NCBI GenBank assembly: GCA_020636275.1 | Contig: JACJYD010000007.1 | Coordinates: forward strand, 1 to 64,000 | Length of the DNA: 64,000 bases | Direction: 5' to 3' | From: Lewinellaceae bacterium | GTDB lineage: Bacteria > Bacteroidota > Bacteroidia > Chitinophagales > Saprospiraceae | Shown here: one piece after another, positions 48,014-56,610 of the stretch | Layout of the letters: each line of letters opens with the position of its first letter | Numbering within the stretch: position 1 is the first letter of the stretch | Made by a program: the position numbers and the translations under genes | Notes under the pieces: generated by a model | What the model was told of the DNA's origin: nothing | Database searches by the model: none | Seen by the model: the letters and a program-made list of their open reading frames with translations, nothing else

Positions 48014-48046
48014 AAGCGGTTAAAGCATCCACGGCTTTAACCGCTT
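48014..48046 (-). terminator. Terminator of the small periplasmic protein gene
   Basis: 13-bp arms (AAGCGGTTAAAGC, 48014-48026, with 48034-48046) are followed on the minus strand by a T-run. Confidence 0.88.
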
Positions 48047-48059
48047 ATAAAAATGCGAT

Positions 48060-48473
48060 TTATTCCAATTCCAGAACGGCGATCTCGACCTCTTGGATCG
48101 GAACGCCTTTTGACAGCATAGACTGGGCCACTTCGGCCCTTTTCTCCCGGCGAGCCACGGAAAAAGCCCTGTACTGAGGAGTCTGGGCTTCGGTCAGCAT
48201 CAGCTGAACGGAGATGTCTGCCCCGTATTCAATGGCTTTGAGCTGTTCGAGATACAATGCCTGGTCGGTCGTTTTGTTGGGAACGATCAGTTCCCGGTCG
48301 CGATACCGGCGCAACTGGATCTTGTGCATTTTCTCGGTTTGAGCCGCACTGAGCTGGAGTTTTTCCGCCAGCAAATTCGTCTCCCCCGTCGCTTTTTGTT
48401 CCGGGGTCTCTGACTGGGCAAATGCCATGCCTGCTAAACTGATAAAAAGTAAGCCAAGCAACAACTGTTTCAT
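48060..48473 (-). CDS. Small periplasmic protein, Spy/CpxP-like
   Basis: 137 aa from the Met at 48473. A signal peptide (MKQLLLGLLFISLAGMAFAQ) is followed by an all-helical, charged domain. LQLSAAQTEKMHKIQLRR and MLTEAQTPQYRAF resemble the LTxxQ motifs of Spy/CpxP, which are periplasmic chaperone-like proteins. That relation is an inference from motif pattern. It is divergent from the DUF3109 gene. Confidence 0.65.
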   Translation of the reverse strand: MKQLLLGLLFISLAGMAFAQSETPEQKATGETNLLAEKLQLSAAQTEKMHKIQLRRYRDRELIVPNKTTDQALYLEQLKAIEYGADISVQLMLTEAQTPQYRAFSVARREKRAEVAQSMLSKGVPIQEVEIAVLELE

Positions 48474-48596
48474 GTAAACCACTTTGGTTTTATAAAATGA
48501 TCGCTAATATACAATATTACCTGAAAATGATTTGTGCGTCAGGTCACAGACGTAATTTTTTCTGAGGTTCTGTCGCGGATCAGCCTGCTCTTTCAC

Positions 48597-48604
48597 TACT
48601 TTTG
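48597..48604 (+). promoter_or_regulatory. Promoter -7 motif, possible leaderless mRNA
   Basis: A perfect TACTTTTG ends only 5 nt before the ATG of the DUF3109 gene. Transcription would start about at the A of that ATG. Confidence 0.5.
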
Positions 48605-48609
48605 TCCCT

Positions 48610-49185
48610 ATGGTAATGGTCCAGGACATATTGATCAGTGATGAGGTGTTGCAGGAAGCTTTTGTCTGCAACCTCGAGGCTTGTAAAGGAGCCTGTTGTT
48701 GGGAAGGGGACTACGGCGCCCCCCTGGAGCCGGCAGAATTGTCGACCCTGGCCCAAATTTTCGAGGATATTCGCCCTTTTCTGCTGCCCGAAGCGGTTGA
48801 ACGCCTACAGGAGGAAGGCCTGTACGCCATGTACGATGGCGATATGCCGGGAACTACCCTGATGCCCCATGGCGCCTGCGCCTATATGACCTATGATGAA
48901 AGCGGCATCGCCCAGTGCGGGATCGAACGGGCCTTTCGCGCAGGAGCTACCGATTTTCAAAAACCCATTTCTTGCCACCTGTATCCTATACGTGTAAAAA
49001 AGGTCGAACACGTCCGGTTCGAAGCCTTGAATTATGATCGTTGGGACATTTGCAAGGCGGCCTGCCAACTGGGCAAAAAACTGAAAGTTCCGGTTTATCA
49101 GTTCCTTCGCGAACCCCTCATTCGCAAATACGGCGCCGGGTTTTACGAAGAACTGGATGCTGCCGCCCGTCACCTCTTTCCATAA
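48610..49185 (+). CDS. DUF3109 family cysteine-rich protein
   Basis: A 191-aa cytosolic protein with Cys20, Cys25, Cys29 and Cys30 (CNLEACKGACC) and further Cys in HGACAYM, AQCGIERAF, SCHLYPIRV and WDICKAACQ. The pattern is that of the DUF3109/YkgJ-like group, thought to bind zinc or an iron-sulfur cluster. No function is established. The ATG at 48610 or the Met two codons later may be used. Confidence 0.85.
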   Translation: MVMVQDILISDEVLQEAFVCNLEACKGACCWEGDYGAPLEPAELSTLAQIFEDIRPFLLPEAVERLQEEGLYAMYDGDMPGTTLMPHGACAYMTYDESGIAQCGIERAFRAGATDFQKPISCHLYPIRVKKVEHVRFEALNYDRWDICKAACQLGKKLKVPVYQFLREPLIRKYGAGFYEELDAAARHLFP

Positions 49186-49197
49186 CACATGCGCCTC

Positions 49198-49360
49198 AGG
49201 GCTTCTCGCGCACATTGTACTCCTTAGGAGAAAAAAACCTTTAAATATGACTATTTCGGCGCCTGCGGCGCCGAAATAGTCATATTTAAAGGCAGAGCCG
49301 TCGCCCCAGGCGGCGGCTCTGCCTTTAAATATCTTTGAACACGCGATATGCGTAACTCCT
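49198..49360. repeat. TTACGC-type repeat element (copy B) carrying two long palindromes
   Basis: The left end AGGGCTTCTCGCGCACA (49198-49214) resembles the copy A end. The right core 49331-49360 matches copy A (35045-35074) at 28 of 30 positions. Between them are a perfect 24-bp palindrome (49240-49263 with 49267-49290, 3-nt loop) and an overlapping 22-bp palindrome with one G-T pair (49284-49305 with 49309-49330). These share TTTAAA and look inserted. The element fills most of the 342-bp gap before the PpiD-like gene; no ORF is present. Confidence 0.65.
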
Positions 49361-49376
49361 ATCCTTTTCATTTTTT

Positions 49377-49407
49377 TTTGCAAAACACAGTAAAGACATT
49401 ACTTTTG
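49377..49407 (+). promoter_or_regulatory. Promoter of the PpiD-like gene
   Basis: TTTG (49377-49380), a 19-nt spacer and a perfect TACTTTTG (49400-49407), the best full match to the Bacteroidota consensus in the window. The leader is about 115 nt. Confidence 0.75.
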
Positions 49408-49527
49408 CAGGGATTTTTACCGACCCTCCCGATTGCGATCCCGAATCGCAATTTTTTTCTTTGGCCGGGACGAAAGAGTGACAGGGTATTTGCCCATAAT
49501 TGAAAGACAGAAAAATAACGATGCAGA

Positions 49528-51657
49528 ATGGCTTTGATCAGTAAAATTCGGAAAAACAGTTGGATCATGGTGGTGATGGTCGCCCTGGGTCTGGCTGGGT
49601 TCATCCTCATGAGCGGCACCAAAAACCAAGGTTTTTTGAGCAGCGACCGGACCACTATGGCGGAAATCGCCGGTCAAAAGATCGATATCAACGAGTTTAA
49701 TCGCCTGGAGCAAACGGTTTATGGAAATTCCAGCGGAGATCCTTATGCCCGCCGCAATGCACTTTGGAACTATTACATGGAGAAGATCCTGGTGGAAGAT
49801 GAGGCCGCAGAGATCGGGATCGGTGTGGGGAAAGAGGAATTGCTCGACCTTCAGTTTGGCACCAACCTCAGCCCGGTCATTACCCGCAACCTCCAGGATC
49901 CCAATACGGGCCAGGTAGACCGCAATCGCCTGCTCCAGTTTAAAACGGCGATCGAGAACAATACCCTCGACGCTTCGATCCGCCCCTTCTGGGCCTACCA
50001 GGAGAAAGACATTGTCCGCGAACGCCTGAAGGAGAAGTTGGTCAATATGATCACCAAAGGGCTCTATGTGCCGACCTGGCAAGCGGAAATGATGGCCAAC
50101 GAGCAAAACAGCAAGGTCGATTTCCTCTATACGCGAATCCCTTTCGATGTGATCCCGGATGGAGATGTCGCTCTTTCAGATCAGGATTATAAGGCCTATC
50201 TGGATGAGCATGCCTCTGAATTCACCCAAAAGGAACAAGTCCGCCGGCTGGAGTACGTCGTATTTGACGTCATTCCCAGCGCTGCCGACACCGCGGCGAT
50301 CTACCAGCAAATGGTCGAACTGACGGATGCCTTCCGCAGGTCGGAAGACGATTCCCTGTTCATTCAGAACGATGGCGGCGTCCTCGACGGCACCTACTAC
50401 AAGAAAAGCGAGTTGGCTTCCACCATCGCCGATACCGTGTTCAAAGTACTGCCGGAGACGGTGATCGGTCCGTATTTCGATCTGGACAGCTACCGCTCGG
50501 TCAAAGTCCTCGACCGGATGGTATTGCCCGACTCCGTTCGGGCGCGCCACATCCTCATTCGCGCGGACATGACCAACCAGCAGGAAGTGCAGCAGGCTGC
50601 CCGGACCCTGGACAGCTTGCGCGTGCTCATCAACAGCGGCGTGCAAACCTTTGAAGAACTGGCTTCCCAATTCGGTCAGGACGGTTCCTCCGCGAAGGGC
50701 GGGGACCTCGGTTACGCAGCCCCCAACCAGATGGTAAAATCCTTCAACGACCTGATCTTCTTCGAAGCAAAGCCCGATTCGCTCTACATCATTGGAACCC
50801 AGTTCGGCGTCCATCTGGTGGAAGTGACCGGCAGAAAATACCTGACCAATGAAGAGGGCGTTCGCCTGGGATATGTATCCCGGCCGATCATCCCCAGCGA
50901 AGAAACCCAGCGCCACATGGAGCAGGAAGCAGTCACGCTGGCTACGGAAAACAATACCCTGGACGATCTCCACAAAGCCCTGGCCGACCGGATGGACCTG
51001 TCTTTCGAAACAACGGGCCCCCTGCTGCGCAACGCCTATTCGATCCCGGCCCTGGGTTCCGGACAATCGGTGCGCAACATCATTCGCTGGGCTTTTGGCG
51101 ACGATCCCAGCTACACCGCTCCGGAAGTCGGCGATCTCTGCAAGGACGTTTTTGCCATCCAACAGCCCGACAAGTTCTATACCGATAAGTTCGTCATCGC
51201 AGGTTTGAAGAACGTGCAAAAACCGGGCCCCCCTAGCGTGGCTGCCGTAAAGAACGACATCGAACTCGCGGTGCTCAATAAGAAAAAGGCCGAAATGATC
51301 ATCGAGAAACTGGGTACGCCGGGTTCCGTACAGGAAGCGGCCTCCAAGTACAACGTAGCTGTAGATACCGCCCGCGGCGCGTCCTTCTCCGGTCTGATCC
51401 CGGAAGTAGGCAACGAGCCCAAAGTGGTAATGAATGCATTAAAACTCGATCTGAATACGACTTCCGCGCCCATCGAAGGCAGCAGCGGGGTATTTGTGAT
51501 CATGCCGACCCTCAAGCCGGCTGTATCTTCTGCCCCCAACCTGCAATTGATCCGCCGGACGGCTTCCACCACCATTCGCTCGCAAGTCCAAACCCGCCTT
51601 GTTAACTTCCTCAAGGAAAAAGAGGGGGTAGAGGACCTTCGGGCCAAGTTTTATTGA
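49528..51657 (+). CDS. Membrane-anchored peptidylprolyl isomerase, SurA/PpiD-like
   Basis: 709 aa. A single N-terminal membrane helix (about 11-31) anchors a SurA_N-type chaperone domain. The parvulin domain (about 335-450) has ARHILIRADM, the GGDLGYAAPNQMVKSF loop and IGTQFGVHLVEVTGRK. A large C-terminal region follows. It should fold outer-membrane and secreted proteins in the periplasm. It is convergent with the CNNM/CorC-lptC genes. Confidence 0.92.
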   Translation: MALISKIRKNSWIMVVMVALGLAGFILMSGTKNQGFLSSDRTTMAEIAGQKIDINEFNRLEQTVYGNSSGDPYARRNALWNYYMEKILVEDEAAEIGIGVGKEELLDLQFGTNLSPVITRNLQDPNTGQVDRNRLLQFKTAIENNTLDASIRPFWAYQEKDIVRERLKEKLVNMITKGLYVPTWQAEMMANEQNSKVDFLYTRIPFDVIPDGDVALSDQDYKAYLDEHASEFTQKEQVRRLEYVVFDVIPSAADTAAIYQQMVELTDAFRRSEDDSLFIQNDGGVLDGTYYKKSELASTIADTVFKVLPETVIGPYFDLDSYRSVKVLDRMVLPDSVRARHILIRADMTNQQEVQQAARTLDSLRVLINSGVQTFEELASQFGQDGSSAKGGDLGYAAPNQMVKSFNDLIFFEAKPDSLYIIGTQFGVHLVEVTGRKYLTNEEGVRLGYVSRPIIPSEETQRHMEQEAVTLATENNTLDDLHKALADRMDLSFETTGPLLRNAYSIPALGSGQSVRNIIRWAFGDDPSYTAPEVGDLCKDVFAIQQPDKFYTDKFVIAGLKNVQKPGPPSVAAVKNDIELAVLNKKKAEMIIEKLGTPGSVQEAASKYNVAVDTARGASFSGLIPEVGNEPKVVMNALKLDLNTTSAPIEGSSGVFVIMPTLKPAVSSAPNLQLIRRTASTTIRSQVQTRLVNFLKEKEGVEDLRAKFY

Positions 51658-51675
51658 TCCATTTTCCTCAGTCCT

Positions 51676-51721
51676 AAAGCAAAAAGGCCCCGACGATCGA
51701 TCGTCGGGGCCTTTTTGCTTT
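51676..51721. terminator. Bidirectional terminator, 46-bp perfect palindrome
   Basis: A fully symmetric palindrome centred on GATCGATC has an A-rich left flank and a T-rich right flank. It separates two convergent genes and its right edge touches the stop codon of the minus-strand gene. Confidence 0.93.
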
Positions 51722-52997
51722 AAGGCGCCTGCCCTTCGGCTAGCTGGATGACCCGGATCGTTTCGATCTTGGTGTCGCTTACAGACTCCAGAATGTACTT
51801 CAACCCGTTCAACGTGAGCTCGTCGCCCACCGAGGGAATATGGCCGGTTGTCATCACGAGATATCCGGAGAGGGTGTGAAATTCGCCTTCGGGGAAGTGG
51901 AGGTGCGGGTACTTTTCATTGAGGTAGGAGATCTCCAGGCGGCCGGAGAAAAGATATTCGGTGTCTGAGATCTGCTTGTCGATATACTCCTCTTCGTCGT
52001 GCTCGTCCTCGATCTCTCCAAAGATCTCTTCGAGGATGTCTTCCATGGTGATCAGCCCGGCGGTTCCGCCGTACTCGTCGACCACGCAGGCGATATTGCG
52101 GCGGTTTTTGATGAACTGGTTCATCAGGTCGCGGACCCGCATGGTCTCGGGCACGAAGGAAAGTTCCATGACGATGCTGCGGATCGATTTGATAGGCTTG
52201 AGCAATTGCTGGTGATGCACATAGCCCAGCACGTTGTCGATATCGTTTTCGTAGACGATGATCCGGGATAGGTTGGTCGTTTTAAAGACCTCGATCAACT
52301 CGTTGATGGTAGCGCTTACATCGATCGCTTCGATCTCGGGGCGCGGCACCATGCTCTCCTTTACCCGGACTTCCCGGAGGTTGAGGGCTTTTTCGAAGAG
52401 TTCCGTGTCGATCTCGTCGTTGGATTCCGTGCGGGTGCTCTTGATAAAATTTTCCAGGTCGAGCCGGGTGAACGCATCCTGCACTTCCTCGACCGGAGAG
52501 CGCAATACCGTGACCAGCAGAAAATGCGAAAGCCGGGTCATTACCCAGGCCGGAGGCCACAGGATGAGGTACAGCACCCGGAGGGGATAGGCTAAAATAT
52601 AGAGTACCGAATCGGAAAAGAGCCGGAACAGGGTCTTGGGGAGGAATTCCCCGAAGATCAGCACGACAATAGTGATCACGCTGGTATTGAGCAGTAGCAG
52701 CAGCCCTTCATTGGTCCAGCCGAGTTGTTCCCTGAAAAGGCGGTCGAGCGGCACATTCATCAGCGCGGTAAAGACCACCAGGGCGATATTGTTACCGACC
52801 AGCATGGTGCCGATAAAGGAAGAGGGCTTTTCATAAAACTTCGCCAGGATGGAGCTCTGTCGCGATCCTTTTTTCTTTTTGAGCTCGATCATGAGCTTAT
52901 TAGCGGAAAGGAAGGCAATCTCCGAACCGGAAAAGAGCGCCGAGAGCAATAGAAAAAAGAGGATCAGTACTAGCAACATAGATCTGGTGTTGGCCAA
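51720..52997 (-). CDS. CNNM/CorC (HlyC-CorC) family membrane protein, GldE-like
   Basis: 425 aa. The N-terminal DUF21/CNNM membrane domain (about 5-170) has SALFSGSEIAFLSAN and IFGEFLPKT. Two CBS domains (about 210-325; VPRPEIEAIDV, VVDEYGGTAGLITMEDILEEI) and the C-terminal CorC_HlyC domain follow. The family moves or senses Mg/Co ions; in gliding Bacteroidota the related GldE supports motility. It follows lptC by 33 nt. Confidence 0.92.
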   Translation of the reverse strand: MANTRSMLLVLILFFLLLSALFSGSEIAFLSANKLMIELKKKKGSRQSSILAKFYEKPSSFIGTMLVGNNIALVVFTALMNVPLDRLFREQLGWTNEGLLLLLNTSVITIVVLIFGEFLPKTLFRLFSDSVLYILAYPLRVLYLILWPPAWVMTRLSHFLLVTVLRSPVEEVQDAFTRLDLENFIKSTRTESNDEIDTELFEKALNLREVRVKESMVPRPEIEAIDVSATINELIEVFKTTNLSRIIVYENDIDNVLGYVHHQQLLKPIKSIRSIVMELSFVPETMRVRDLMNQFIKNRRNIACVVDEYGGTAGLITMEDILEEIFGEIEDEHDEEEYIDKQISDTEYLFSGRLEISYLNEKYPHLHFPEGEFHTLSGYLVMTTGHIPSVGDELTLNGLKYILESVSDTKIETIRVIQLAEGQAP

Positions 52998-53030
52998 ATG
53001 ATTTTCCGGATCGAAGATAGAAAAAAAGCG

Positions 53031-53597
53031 CTACTCATCCTTCGAATGAAGATCTTCCACCTTGATCCGCCCTTCTATTGCTTTGATGCGGGAGCGGGAA
53101 AAGTCTTCATCGGATTCGAACCCATGGCCCCAGAGGATCTCATCGTCGCGGCGAACGACCACAAAGCGGTTGGTATACACCTTTTTTCCCTGTTCTTCCC
53201 AGGTCAGTTCTTCCGTTTCCAGCTTCTCATTGTTTTGTCCGGTCCAGACCACGCTGTCGCGCACGATGATCTTGCCCTCCTGTTCGTACCGCACGGCATA
53301 GCGGCTGGTGAGCCGGCTGGTCACGTGGAAGTTGGGGTCGAAAAATTCGACTTGCATTCCTTCGGGAAATTCCTGCCGGGGGTTTTTCTCGTCAATATGC
53401 CGCCACATGACCGGGCCTTTGATCCGGACCCGGACCCGCGCCGAATCGCTGTACAGCATCTCAAAGTCCCGGATCTCCTCCACGAATACGGCTTCCGGCG
53501 GGAAGGCCTTATGGATGGTGGAAAGGTCGTTCTTGCACGCCCAGCTTCCAAGCAGAAAAAAAACAATAATGACGGCGCCTGATGTGGTCCACTTCAT
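53031..53597 (-). CDS. lptC: LPS export periplasmic protein LptC
   Basis: 188 aa. An N-terminal anchor, possibly a lipobox ending at Cys21 (GSWAC), is followed by the beta-jellyroll of LptC (YEQEGKIIVRDSVVWTGQNN). LptC hands lipopolysaccharide from the LptBFG transporter to LptA. Placement with a CNNM/CorC gene and an upstream lipoprotein gene is common in Bacteroidota. Confidence 0.88.
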   Translation of the reverse strand: MKWTTSGAVIIVFFLLGSWACKNDLSTIHKAFPPEAVFVEEIRDFEMLYSDSARVRVRIKGPVMWRHIDEKNPRQEFPEGMQVEFFDPNFHVTSRLTSRYAVRYEQEGKIIVRDSVVWTGQNNEKLETEELTWEEQGKKVYTNRFVVVRRDDEILWGHGFESDEDFSRSRIKAIEGRIKVEDLHSKDE

Positions 53598-53616
53598 AAT
53601 TCGGGAGCGGGATATT

Positions 53617-54528
53617 TCAAAAGATCAGTTCGAGGGAGTCTCGCAAGGGCAAAAACTCTGCTGCGTTCTCCGTCCAATAAGCTTCTTGTATGGCTTTCCG
53701 CAATCTTCCCTCGACGACGACTTCTTGTCCTTGTTCTTCCGTCCAGGAAAGGATGCGATGAGGGAAGGTCGATTCGAAGTGAATGCGCACGGTGCGATCG
53801 AGGTGGAGGTATTCAATGATGCATTGGGTCGTGGCTTCGCTTTCCAGGAACTGTATCCGGGCGCGTTTGGGCTTGATCGGCTGATGGGACAGCCGGAGAT
53901 AGAACCCGCCGGGGATCAGATCGAATTCACCGCTGGGAATGCTGGCCGGATTGATCCGGATCCGGTTGAATAGTTCATCTTCCAGCAGATCTGTGCCTGC
54001 TTTATAGGATTGGTCCCCCTCGTTTTCAAAGTAGGAAAATTGCCGGACGAGGTAGTCGTTCTTCTCCCGGTTGAGTTGATGAAAGCTCATGCCGCACCAA
54101 TCCTGCAGGGAAACCGATGTCTTGAGAGATCCCGGAAATTGTTCCAGATCGACGGGGGTGAAGACCGATCCCATGAGGGAATAGTCGTAAATGCCGGTCT
54201 TAAAGCGCCAGATCTGGTTGAGCTTGAGGACCGGAACCTTGTCGTCGCCAGCCTCCTGGGGCCTGTCCAGTTTGACCTGCTTGGATTTGGAAAAATCTTC
54301 CGTAACAAAGACCAGGACTGCATCTCCATGGCGTTGTTCCCCATATTGAACGATGTCGAGATCATAACTCGCCAGCTCTGCTTTGCCTTGATACCAGTAG
54401 GCCGCAAACTCATCCGGACTGGTGTAGTTGGCGAAACTGGAAAAGGAAGAGGACTCCTGTTTGGGGTGACAACCCTGTAAAAGGGGAAGGGCGATCATCA
54501 GGAATATGGGGTAGAATGCGTAGCGCAT
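53617..54528 (-). CDS. Conserved Bacteroidota lipoprotein
   Basis: 303 aa. Lipobox LLQGC puts the lipid on Cys20. The conserved part begins YWYQGKAELASYDLDIVQYGE and continues with VTEDFSKSKQVKLD. Homologues in related genomes are often labelled septum formation inhibitor Maf, but this protein has no nucleotide-pyrophosphatase motifs and that label is unsafe. Function is unknown. It is 19 nt upstream of lptC and cotranscribed, so an envelope role is likely. Confidence 0.8.
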   Translation of the reverse strand: MRYAFYPIFLMIALPLLQGCHPKQESSSFSSFANYTSPDEFAAYWYQGKAELASYDLDIVQYGEQRHGDAVLVFVTEDFSKSKQVKLDRPQEAGDDKVPVLKLNQIWRFKTGIYDYSLMGSVFTPVDLEQFPGSLKTSVSLQDWCGMSFHQLNREKNDYLVRQFSYFENEGDQSYKAGTDLLEDELFNRIRINPASIPSGEFDLIPGGFYLRLSHQPIKPKRARIQFLESEATTQCIIEYLHLDRTVRIHFESTFPHRILSWTEEQGQEVVVEGRLRKAIQEAYWTENAAEFLPLRDSLELIF

Positions 54529-54886
54529 AGGCTGGGTTTGGTTCGATTGGCATAAATAATAATGACAAAGGTCTGCTTAGAGTTCAACAATAGGAAAGCA
54601 TATTTATTTTTTTTATCCACCGGAGGGGAAAGCTCCTCCCTTTTTTTGGGTTCTCTGCTGAAGGAAGCAGCAAATCTTCTTACCTTTGTTGTGGGCTAGT
54701 GTTTGCCGCATTAAATGGGTATATTTGATAAAACTTGCCATCGGCGGGTTTTATCTAATGTGATAGAATTTTGGGCGCACAGGCGCCCGAAAACACTATC
54801 CGTTATTTAGTGCCGGAGGCACCTGATCTGTTTTAAGCAACAAATCCCAGGGCAATTTTTGCGGAATAATTTAAAACCAGGAGGTC
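54529..54886 (+). promoter_or_regulatory. 358-bp region upstream of prs with promoter and three hairpins
   Basis: A perfect -7 motif TACCTTTG lies at 54681-54688. It is followed by a leader of about 190 nt with three stem-loops: 54727-54739 with 54743-54755 (13 bp including G-U pairs), an imperfect one with GATAG/CTATC ends (54762-54800), and GTGCC/GGCAC (54810-54822). Upstream of the promoter nothing is seen. No ORF or known riboswitch was recognised. Confidence 0.5.
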
Positions 54887-55819
54887 ATGGTGGAGGTTAA
54901 ACTATTCTCAGGTACCAATTCGCAGTACCTGGCTGAAAAGATTGCAGATTATTACGGAGATGCATTGGGGGATGTTTCCCTCCAGCGGTTCAGCGACGGC
55001 GAGATGCAACCCGTCATCAACGAATCGGTGCGGGGAGGCTATGTCTTCTTCATTCAGTCCACTTTTGCGCCGGCGGAGAACCTCATGGAGTTGTTGCTGA
55101 TGATCGACGCGGCCAAACGGGCCTCGGCCGGGTACATCACCGCGGTTATCCCCTATTTCGGATATGCCCGGCAAGACCGGAAGGACAAACCCCGCGTGCC
55201 TATTTCCAGCCGCTTGATCGCCAATTTGCTCGAAGCGGCCGGCGCCAACCGCATCATGACCATGGATTTTCACGCGGACCAGATCCAGGGGTTCTTCGAT
55301 ATCCCCGTCGACCACCTCAAGAGTGAAGCGATCTATATGCCCTACCTCCAGGAGCAGGACCTGTCGAATGTGATCTTTGCTTCCCCTGATGTCGGAGGCG
55401 TCAAGCGCGCCCGGACCTATTCCATGTACTTCGATCGCAGTCTGGTCATTTGCGACAAATACCGCAAACGGGCCAATGAAGTGGCCGGCATGACCGTGAT
55501 CGGAGATGTAGCCGGCGCCGATGTCATCCTGGTGGACGACCTGGTCGATACGGCAGGGACTCTTTGCCGGGCCGCGGATGTGTTGATCCAGAAAGGCGCA
55601 AAAAGTGTTCGCGCCCTGTGCACCCACCCGGTGCTCTCGGGGAGTGCCTATAAAAACATTGAGGCCTCCCAATTGCAGGAACTGATCGTTTGCGACACTA
55701 TTCCATTGCGCAAACAATCCAGTAAAATCAAGGTCCTTACCACGGCCAAACTCTTTGCCCGGGCGATCCGGAACACCCATGAACACCGGTCCATTTCCGC
55801 TCTTTTTGTGGAAGGATAA
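54887..55819 (+). CDS. prs: Ribose-phosphate pyrophosphokinase
   Basis: 310 aa. It makes PRPP from ribose-5-phosphate and ATP for nucleotide, His and Trp synthesis. The PRPP-binding loop VILVDDLVDTAGTLCRAAD and the N-terminal catalytic YFGYARQDRKDKPRVPISS are intact, and length is normal. The start at 54887 follows an AGGAGG ribosome binding site. Confidence 0.97.
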   Translation: MVEVKLFSGTNSQYLAEKIADYYGDALGDVSLQRFSDGEMQPVINESVRGGYVFFIQSTFAPAENLMELLLMIDAAKRASAGYITAVIPYFGYARQDRKDKPRVPISSRLIANLLEAAGANRIMTMDFHADQIQGFFDIPVDHLKSEAIYMPYLQEQDLSNVIFASPDVGGVKRARTYSMYFDRSLVICDKYRKRANEVAGMTVIGDVAGADVILVDDLVDTAGTLCRAADVLIQKGAKSVRALCTHPVLSGSAYKNIEASQLQELIVCDTIPLRKQSSKIKVLTTAKLFARAIRNTHEHRSISALFVEG

Positions 55820-55859
55820 AAAAAAGTGAACAGGTGCTGCGCGCAAACGGATTTATTAC

Positions 55860-55867
55860 TATCTTTG
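55860..55867 (+). promoter_or_regulatory. Promoter -7 motif of rplY
   Basis: A perfect TATCTTTG lies 47 nt upstream of the start codon; no clear -33 element was seen. Confidence 0.55.
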
Positions 55868-55914
55868 CGAGCCTTTTTGAAGGCTATTGAACAGAATAAA
55901 CGAAAATTAGAGTC

Positions 55915-56535
55915 ATGAAAACGGTTGCAGTAAAAGGAACACTGCGTACAGAGATTGGAAAGAAAGGCGCTGCCAGCGTTCGTCGCGAGGAACTCATTCC
56001 CTGTGTGCTGTACGGAGGAGATGAAGTGGTCCATTTTTCCGCCACGATGGGCGATCTGCGCCATTTGGTATATGCGCCTGATTTTAAAACGGCCGAGGTG
56101 ATGGTGGATGGGAAATCCTACCGCGCCATCCTCAAGGAGGTGCAGTTTCACCCGGTTACGGATACGGTCATGCACGCCGATTTCCTGCGCCTGATCGACG
56201 GGCATCCCGTCAAAGTTGAACTGCCCGTTCGCTTCAAAGGCCAATCGCCAGGTGTAAAAGCCGGTGGTAAACTGCTGCAGCTCCTTCGCCGGGTACTGGT
56301 AAAAGCCACTCCCGAAAACCTGATGGAAGAACTGACGGTCGATGTGTCGAAAGTTCAGTTAGGTCAATCCCTCCGGATCCGCGACATCCAATTGGAGAAG
56401 GGAATCGAGATCCTGATGTCGCCGAGCGTACCGGTGGTGATGGTTGAGATCCCGCGTGCACTGCGTTCGGCTACTACGTTGGCTGAGAAAGAAGGAGAAG
56501 AGGAAGAGGGCGAAGCTCCAGCTGCTGAAGAATAA
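55915..56535 (+). CDS. rplY: 50S ribosomal protein bL25, long CTC form
   Basis: 206 aa. The N-terminal bL25 domain binds 5S rRNA (KGTLRTEIGKKGAASVRREE, with the family-typical G.R..LI.CVLYGG). A C-terminal TL5/CTC beta domain and a very acidic tail (about 190-206) follow, the long form usual outside the enterobacteria. It lies next to prs, a common gene pairing. Confidence 0.95.
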   Translation: MKTVAVKGTLRTEIGKKGAASVRREELIPCVLYGGDEVVHFSATMGDLRHLVYAPDFKTAEVMVDGKSYRAILKEVQFHPVTDTVMHADFLRLIDGHPVKVELPVRFKGQSPGVKAGGKLLQLLRRVLVKATPENLMEELTVDVSKVQLGQSLRIRDIQLEKGIEILMSPSVPVVMVEIPRALRSATTLAEKEGEEEEGEAPAAEE

Positions 56536-56558
56536 GCATTTTTGCTCATAATAGCACG

Positions 56559-56596
56559 ACAAAGGGGCGTGCCGGTTTCTCGGCGCGCCCCTTTGT
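56559..56596 (+). terminator. Terminator of rplY
   Basis: A 16-bp stem (56559-56574 with 56581-56596, one non-canonical pair) is followed by TTTTATTTTT. The T-run overlaps the promoter of the next gene. Confidence 0.9.
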
Positions 56597-56598
56597 TT

Positions 56599-56606
56599 TA
56601 TTTTTG
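56599..56606 (+). promoter_or_regulatory. Promoter -7 motif inside a terminator T-run, possible leaderless mRNA
   Basis: A perfect TATTTTTG lies only 4 nt before the amidase ATG at 56611, and is formed by the T-run of the rplY terminator. Confidence 0.45.
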
Positions 56607-56610
56607 TCGT

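Noticed and set aside
49240..49330. A CRISPR-like array because of adjacent palindromes
   Set aside because: There are only two palindromes of different sequence, with no regular spacers and no cas genes.
53617..54528. Calling the lipoprotein a Maf septum-formation inhibitor
   Set aside because: The label appears on homologues, but no Maf nucleotide-binding motif is present and the protein is a lipoprotein.
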